NCBI GenBank assembly: GCA_964486825.1
Contig: CAZAQS010000086.1
Coordinates: forward strand, 1-17,812
Source: CAZAQS01 sp964486825
GTDB lineage: Bacteria; Chloroflexota; Anaerolineae; Anaerolineales; UBA4823
Length of the DNA: 17,812 nt
Reading direction: 5' to 3'
The position numbers and the translations under genes were made by a program. Below the pieces are notes generated by a model. The model searched no databases. It saw nothing but the letters and a program-made list of their open reading frames with translations, and was not told the origin of the DNA. This document shows, piece after piece, positions 13,778 to 17,812 of this stretch (position 1 is the stretch's first letter; every line of letters begins with the position of its first letter).

Positions 13778-13898
13778 CCATTCCATCATGATAGATTCTT
13801 TGCTACAATAAAGGTGCAATCGTCTTTTGGCAAATATCCAGGTGGATCTACAAGCCTGGTGATTTCCGAGATAAATTAAGTGACCTGAAGGTATGTTT

Positions 13899-13919
13899 AT
13901 GACAGCGTGGAGGGGTTAA
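13899..13919 (+). CDS. Six-codon leader ORF upstream of the HIT gene
   Basis: ATG ACA GCG TGG AGG GGT TAA encodes MTAWRG. A GAAGG Shine-Dalgarno lies 7 bases before the ATG; an in-frame ATG two codons earlier is too close to it. The TAA overlaps the ATG of the next tiny ORF (TAATG). Real translation is unproven. Confidence 0.3.
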   Translation: MTAWRG

Positions 13920-13957
13920 TGAATGCGCTGGTGGAAGCAATACTTGATGGAGAATAG
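13919..13957 (+). CDS. Twelve-codon leader ORF coupled to the HIT gene
   Basis: This ORF encodes MNALVEAILDGE. It has a strong GGAGGGG Shine-Dalgarno in the preceding tiny ORF, shares one base with that ORF's stop, and ends 2 bases before the TTG start of the HIT gene. The layout looks like translational coupling or a leader peptide. Function unknown. Confidence 0.35.
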   Translation: MNALVEAILDGE

Positions 13958-13959
13958 AT

Positions 13960-14463
13960 TTGAATTATTTATGGTCCCCTTGGCGTATGGAATATATCGA
14001 AGACGAAAATAAGGAAAACGAATGCGTGTTTTGCCAGGCTCCGGGTTGGTCTGATTTCCGCGAGCACTTGATCGTGCACAGGGGCGAGCGGGCTTTTGTC
14101 ATCTTGAACCGCTATCCTTACACAAGTGGTCACCTCATGGTTGTCCCATTCGAACACAAATCCTCCCTGGAGCTCTTAGACTTTACGACACGAGTGGAAA
14201 TCATCGAGCTAGCTTCGAATTTCGTCCAGGTATTAAAAGAAGCCTACCAACCTCAAGGCTTCAACGTGGGCATCAATATCGGAATGGCTGCCGGGGCGGG
14301 AATCAAAGAACACGTCCACTTGCATATCGTGCCGCGTTGGGTCGGGGACACAAATTTCATGTCCTCCCTGGCCCAAACACGCGTGCTGCCGGAAACTCTC
14401 GAAGATACATACAATCGTGTCCTGGAGGCATGGTCTAAGTTGGGTAAATCATTGCAGGAGTAA
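13960..14463 (+). CDS. HIT family protein (Ap4A phosphorylase-like nucleotide hydrolase/transferase)
   Basis: HIT proteins cleave or transfer nucleotidyl groups from dinucleoside polyphosphates through a histidine nucleophile. The 167-residue protein has the triad His118-x-His120-x-His122 in KEHVHLHIVPRW, preceded by NVGINIGMAAGAGI. It also has the LNRYPYTSGHLMVVPFEH strand region and a CVFC pair (22, 25) that probably holds zinc in this subgroup. The N-terminus YLWSPWRMEYI is typical of the subgroup and supports the TTG at 13960; a GGAG Shine-Dalgarno lies 7 bases before it. Two tiny coupled ORFs precede it. The thiolase gene follows after 35 bases. Confidence 0.92.
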   Translation: MNYLWSPWRMEYIEDENKENECVFCQAPGWSDFREHLIVHRGERAFVILNRYPYTSGHLMVVPFEHKSSLELLDFTTRVEIIELASNFVQVLKEAYQPQGFNVGINIGMAAGAGIKEHVHLHIVPRWVGDTNFMSSLAQTRVLPETLEDTYNRVLEAWSKLGKSLQE

Positions 14464-14498
14464 ATTCGAAACCAACTATTGCTTTGAGGAGAAAAGCC

Positions 14499-15710
14499 GT
14501 GAATACTGAGAACAACCAACGTGAAGCCGTCATTTTAAGTGCGGTGCGGACCCCCTCTGGCAAATTCCAGGGAAGCCTGAGTGGGATACCGGCTCCCCGG
14601 TTGGGGGCTCTGGTGGTGGAAGCTGCCGTAGAACGAGCAGGGATCAAAGACCCCTCAGAAATCGACGAAGTTATCATGGGGAACGTAGTCTCCGCTGGCT
14701 TGGGCCAAAACCCTGCTCGCCAGGCTGCCATCTTCGGGAAACTACCTGAGGGAGTCGGCGCTACCACAGTCAACAAAGTCTGCGGCTCGGGGTTGAAGGC
14801 CGTCATGCTAGCAGCCCAGTCTATCCGCGCTGGCGATGGGAGCCTGTTCGTAGCCGGTGGAATGGAAAGCATGAGCCGCGCTCCCTTCCTCGTCGAAGGG
14901 CGTACAGGAACACTGCGCTATGGGCATGCTCAACTCACGGATGCCTTGCTACATGATGGTCTTTGGGACCCCTTCGAGAATTGGGGTATGGGAAATGCCG
15001 CTGAATTCATTGCTGAAGAGTATGAAGTCACCCGGCAAGCCATGGACGAGTACGCCCTGGCCAGTCACCAGAAAGCAGCGGCTGCCAGCGATGAGGGCAG
15101 CTTCAAGGACGAGATCGTCCCAGTTGAACTGCCAGGACGCAAGGGGCAGGTTACGATTTTCGATATCGATGAAACTCCCCGCCGGGATACCTCCTTAGAA
15201 GTCCTGGCAAAGCTCAAACCGGCCTTCCAGGCAGATGGGAAAGTGACCGCTGGGAATGCGCCCGGACTCAACGACGGCGCCGCGGCCGTTGTCGTAGCTA
15301 GCCGGGCTAAGGCAGAAGAATTAGGTTTGAAACCCCTCGCCAGGGTGGTAGGTTATGCCCAGCGCGCTGTAGCGCCCAAATACCTGTTTGACGCCCCCTC
15401 GAAGGCCATGCCGCGCTTGCTGGCAAAACTGGGATGGACACTGGCGGACGTTGACCTGATCGAGCTCAACGAGGCCTTTGCAGCCCAGGTGCTTGCCAAT
15501 GGCTACGCACTGGCGGACCAGGGTTGGGATTGGGAAAAAGTGAATGTGAACGGGGGCGCTATCGCTTTAGGCCACCCGATTGGGGCTAGCGGTGCGCGTG
15601 TGCTGACTACCCTTATCTACGCATTGAGAAAACGAGGGCTGGAGCGAGGCATTGCATCGCTGTGCCTGGGGGGAGCCGAGGCAGTCGCCCTGGCAGTTGA
15701 GATCGAGTAA
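14499..15710 (+). CDS. atoB: Acetyl-CoA C-acetyltransferase (thiolase)
   Basis: The enzyme condenses two acetyl-CoA to acetoacetyl-CoA or catalyses the reverse cleavage. The 403-residue protein has the nucleophile Cys95 (VNKVCGSG), His359 (GGAIALGHPIGASGARVL) and the acid/base Cys389 (SLCLGGAEAVALAVE). NEAFAAQ lies at about 324-330. The usual TAGNASGINDGAAA motif reads TAGNAPGLNDGAAA. I chose the GTG at 14499 because a GAGGAG Shine-Dalgarno ends 7 bases before it; a TTG five codons earlier lies within that site. The next enzyme of the same pathway follows. Degradative and biosynthetic roles cannot be separated from sequence. Confidence 0.95.
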   Translation: MNTENNQREAVILSAVRTPSGKFQGSLSGIPAPRLGALVVEAAVERAGIKDPSEIDEVIMGNVVSAGLGQNPARQAAIFGKLPEGVGATTVNKVCGSGLKAVMLAAQSIRAGDGSLFVAGGMESMSRAPFLVEGRTGTLRYGHAQLTDALLHDGLWDPFENWGMGNAAEFIAEEYEVTRQAMDEYALASHQKAAAASDEGSFKDEIVPVELPGRKGQVTIFDIDETPRRDTSLEVLAKLKPAFQADGKVTAGNAPGLNDGAAAVVVASRAKAEELGLKPLARVVGYAQRAVAPKYLFDAPSKAMPRLLAKLGWTLADVDLIELNEAFAAQVLANGYALADQGWDWEKVNVNGGAIALGHPIGASGARVLTTLIYALRKRGLERGIASLCLGGAEAVALAVEIE

Positions 15711-15784
15711 TTTAGTATATTGCCAGTGAAAGTCCACTAAATAATTCATTTATAGCTACTAAAAGAAGGATCCTGGAGAAAATC

Positions 15785-16630
15785 ATGGAGATTAACAACG
15801 TCTTCGTTGTCGGAGCTGGCACGATGGGGAATGGCATCGCGCAAACTGCAGCCACCAGCGGGTTCGATGTCACCCTGATGGATGTAGCGCCAGAGCAGCT
15901 AGAAAGCGCCCGTGCTTCCATTAGGAAGTCGGTCGAGAAGCTGGTCTCGAAGGGCTCCCTTACGGAGGAGCAAGCCTCGAACGCTTTGGGCATCCATATG
16001 GTAGGCAACCTGGACGATATTTCCACTGCTGACCTGGTTATCGAGGCTGCTACAGAGAACCCTGAGCTGAAATTAAAAATTTTCCGAGACCTCGACCGTT
16101 TGGCCCGGCCCGAGGTGATCCTGGCTTCCAACACCTCCTCGATCAGCATCACGAAAATTGGGGGCGCTACCCAAAGGCCAGATAAAGTGATCGGTATGCA
16201 TTTTATGAACCCGGTGCCACTCATGCGCCTGGTTGAGGTGATCAGAGGTCTGGGAACATCGCCAGATACAACCGAGGCGGCCATGGCGCTCTCCAGGCAG
16301 ATGGGCAAGGAACCCGTGGAGGCCAAGGATTCTCCGGGTTTCATCTCTAACCGGATCTTGTGCCCGATGATCAATGAGGCCATCTTCGCCCTACAGGAAG
16401 GCATCGGCGCCCCCGAGGCGATCGATACAGTCATGAAGCTGGGTATGAACCACCCCATGGGACCGTTGACGCTGTGCGACTTGATCGGCCTGGATGTGGT
16501 CCTGTTCGTGATGGAAGTGCTCCAACGAGACCTTGGTGATGACAAATACCGGCCCTGCCCGCTGCTGCGCCAGATGGTCGATGCAGGATATCTGGGACGC
16601 AAAACCGGGCGAGGTTTCTACACATATTAA
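15785..16630 (+). CDS. hbd: 3-hydroxybutyryl-CoA / 3-hydroxyacyl-CoA dehydrogenase
   Basis: This stand-alone dehydrogenase interconverts acetoacetyl-CoA and 3-hydroxybutyryl-CoA with NAD(P)H. The 281-residue protein starts with the Rossmann motif FVVGAGTMGNGIAQ (Gly10, Gly12, Gly15). It has ASNTSSISI (114-122), the catalytic-histidine motif GMHFMNPVP (His139), KDSPGFISNRI, and the C-terminal domain ending GYLGRKTGRGFYTY. Length is exactly that of short Hbd/PaaH enzymes. The ATG follows a GGAG Shine-Dalgarno by 6 bases. It lies 74 bases after the thiolase; no convincing terminator or promoter separates them, so co-transcription is likely. Confidence 0.96.
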   Translation: MEINNVFVVGAGTMGNGIAQTAATSGFDVTLMDVAPEQLESARASIRKSVEKLVSKGSLTEEQASNALGIHMVGNLDDISTADLVIEAATENPELKLKIFRDLDRLARPEVILASNTSSISITKIGGATQRPDKVIGMHFMNPVPLMRLVEVIRGLGTSPDTTEAAMALSRQMGKEPVEAKDSPGFISNRILCPMINEAIFALQEGIGAPEAIDTVMKLGMNHPMGPLTLCDLIGLDVVLFVMEVLQRDLGDDKYRPCPLLRQMVDAGYLGRKTGRGFYTY

Positions 16631-16654
16631 CCTTCATAAAAATTTTTAGATGTC

Positions 16655-17095
16655 CTATCGCCGGCGCATGACCAGGAGACGTGGGTCCCGCCGACTGATT
16701 AAGTTGAGCCAATTCACCAGGCGGTAGATCCGGCGGAAGTATGGAGGCATCTCCGCTTCCCGAATGACACTGAATCCAAAGCGTGCGTAAAACGTTTCTA
16801 AATGAGAGCGGCAGGTGAGGTAAAGAGGCGGCGCTTCTGTGGATACCAGCCTATCGATTACCGCGCTGGCGACTCCTTGCCGTCGCCAGGCCGGCTCCAC
16901 GGCGATGGAAGCCAGCTCGCGCGAACCGTCCCGGTGAACTTTGACCTGCCCGCAACCGACCACCCGGTTATCCCCATCGACCGCAATGATAAAGCGCGAC
17001 CAGTGGATTCCGAATGGGTTGATCAACGCCGAACGGACCAACGCTCGAATGGCGGATTGGTCTTCTCTTACGGCAGGGCGGATCCCGTAATGCAT
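16655..17095 (-). CDS. GNAT family N-acetyltransferase
   Basis: The 146-residue protein starts with the GNAT pattern YGIRPAVREDQSAIRALVR. It carries motif A in ELASIAVEPAWRRQGVASAVIDRLV (about residues 60-84), where RRQGVAS is the acetyl-CoA pyrophosphate loop. It then has YLTCRSHLETFYARFGF (about 96-112). The substrate (protein, amino acid or small amine) cannot be told. The N-terminal half resembles the ArgA/PhnO-like short acetyltransferases. The tail is basic (ISRRDPRLLVMRRR). A weak AGG lies 7 bases before the ATG. It is convergent with hbd across a 24-base gap containing the palindrome TAAAAATTTTTA (16637-16648). Confidence 0.88.
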   Translation of the reverse strand: MHYGIRPAVREDQSAIRALVRSALINPFGIHWSRFIIAVDGDNRVVGCGQVKVHRDGSRELASIAVEPAWRRQGVASAVIDRLVSTEAPPLYLTCRSHLETFYARFGFSVIREAEMPPYFRRIYRLVNWLNLISRRDPRLLVMRRR

Positions 17096-17154
17096 CTCAG
17101 AGCCTGGTTATCCCGGTTCCATTACCTGTATCCCCCCAAAGGTGGTCATGGCGG

Positions 17155-17812
17155 TTATGATATGTGAGCGTGAAAATCTAGTATCAGCCCGGCCAGCTCA
17201 GTTGGACGTTGGAGAGGGATGTCGTGAACCGTATCCTCCATCCATCGCACCTGTAACTCCCCGATGCTGGCCTGGGCTTTGGAAATGCCCTGTCTTTTGA
17301 GATCGAGGTAGGTCTGCTCGTTTTCATCCAAGGGTCCGGGAGGTGAGGTAGGGACTGCCAGAACGGGGCAGCGCACCTGTCCAAAGCTCTCGTAGGTTTG
17401 GTACTCCCAGATCGAACGAAGGATCTGTAGATGGCGTTCCAGGCTCAAGCGGGGATAAATGAGTTCATCAGGAGAAATCTCAAAATTGGCAAGGATGGCC
17501 TGGACCGCCTGGTCATCGGGCTGCCACTTCCGAGAGGGGTGAGCAAGCGTGGATAGGAAGCTCTCGACTGAGGTTCCAGCCAGCCGGGGAGGCGTAAGGC
17601 GACGGCGAGTCTCTTCCCAATTTGCGCCGGGCGCCTGGTCCATTTGTGTGAAACCACCATCTACCAGGACCAATCCTGTAGGAGCGCGCAAACCGATGTG
17701 GAAACGTGCAGCAAACTCAAGCGCCAGCAAACCACCCCAGGAATGACCTACCAGGAGCGGTTTCTCTAGCTGTGCAGCATCAACGAAGGTTGCCAGATCA
17801 CGCAGGTAAACA
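17155..17812 (-). CDS. Alpha/beta hydrolase, N-terminus beyond window
   Basis: The minus-strand frame stays open to the right edge, so the gene is partial: about 219 codons are visible, and the first about 60-80 are probably missing. The nucleophile elbow GHSWGG is encoded at 17748-17731, preceded by YLRDLATFVDAAQLEKPLLV, a standard alpha/beta-hydrolase layout. The TTG at 17730 is internal and not a start. A cap-like region follows (MDQAPGANWEETRRRLTPP...), then the strand VRCPVLAVPTSPPG and the catalytic His in TVHDIPLQRP near the C-terminus. The substrate is unknown. The acid residue is not obvious, because the usual Asp after CPVLAV is replaced by a PTSPPG turn. GNAT lies 59 bases downstream. 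Confidence 0.88.
   Translation of the reverse strand, partial: VYLRDLATFVDAAQLEKPLLVGHSWGGLLALEFAARFHIGLRAPTGLVLVDGGFTQMDQAPGANWEETRRRLTPPRLAGTSVESFLSTLAHPSRKWQPDDQAVQAILANFEISPDELIYPRLSLERHLQILRSIWEYQTYESFGQVRCPVLAVPTSPPGPLDENEQTYLDLKRQGISKAQASIGELQVRWMEDTVHDIPLQRPTELAGLILDFHAHIS

Noticed and set aside
15712..16602. 296-codon minus-strand open frame
   Set aside because: It is antisense to the hbd gene, which has all expected dehydrogenase motifs. The antisense translation is rich in Ser/Arg with no recognisable domain; it is a codon-bias shadow.
16637..16648. TAAAAATTTTTA palindrome as a bidirectional terminator
   Set aside because: It has no GC stem to stall polymerase, so it is not called although it sits in a convergent gap.

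Overview
The window is a gene-dense chromosomal segment of moderate-to-high GC from a free-living bacterium. Gene content (SIMPL lipoprotein, DUF92 membrane protein, divergent-PAP2 protein, MurJ, a HicB-like/DinB fusion, PEP-synthase-type regulator) and several apparently leaderless promoters suggest a Chloroflexota (Anaerolineae-like) genome. That assignment is inferred from gene style and was not tested by alignment. Nearly all genes are recognisable housekeeping or core-metabolism genes. I see no prophage, insertion sequence, CRISPR array, toxin-antitoxin pair or defence island, and no clear new multigene system. The more notable signals are regulatory.

Layout. 1-1828 (+): the end of a SIMPL-domain lipoprotein gene with its terminator, then a five-helix membrane protein with a PH-like cytosolic part. 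1829-1931: a gap with two perfect and one near-perfect DnaA boxes. 1932-2735 (+): DUF92 membrane protein, overlapping tail to tail with a minus-strand moaA-HAD phosphatase pair (2682-4425). The moaA promoter carries a near-perfect Fur-type 7-1-7 operator. 4489-5721 (-): HicB-like/DinB fusion and YbaK-type deacylase. 5841-6191 (-): rplS, with its own promoter, structured leader and strong terminator. 6378-6453 (+): tRNA-Glu(UUC) with a textbook promoter and terminator. 6578-8351 (+): cation diffusion facilitator and DUF299 kinase/pyrophosphorylase, followed by what looks like a glycoside-hydrolase remnant. 8592-9608 (-): DNA alkylation repair pair, an alkyltransferase-like protein and Tag. 9796-11367 (+): murJ. 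11357-13741 (-): xseA - small membrane protein - xseB - divergent PAP2 operon from one strong promoter. 13899-16630 (+): two tiny coupled ORFs, a HIT protein, acetyl-CoA acetyltransferase and 3-hydroxybutyryl-CoA dehydrogenase. 16655-17812 (-): a GNAT acetyltransferase and an alpha/beta hydrolase cut by the window edge.

How the genes work together: thiolase plus hydroxyacyl-CoA dehydrogenase form two consecutive steps of the C4 acyl-CoA pathway (synthesis from, or breakdown to, acetyl-CoA). ATL and Tag are a DNA-alkylation repair unit. XseA and XseB are the two subunits of exonuclease VII. MurJ and the convergent PAP2-like protein may both act on membrane lipid carriers. Several start codons (884, 6578, 9796, and 13741 on the minus strand) lie only 7-8 bases after a -10 element and lack a Shine-Dalgarno sequence, which points to leaderless mRNAs. 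No gene-free stretch exceeds 300 bases except 6192-6577, which holds the rplS leader, two promoters and the tRNA unit.
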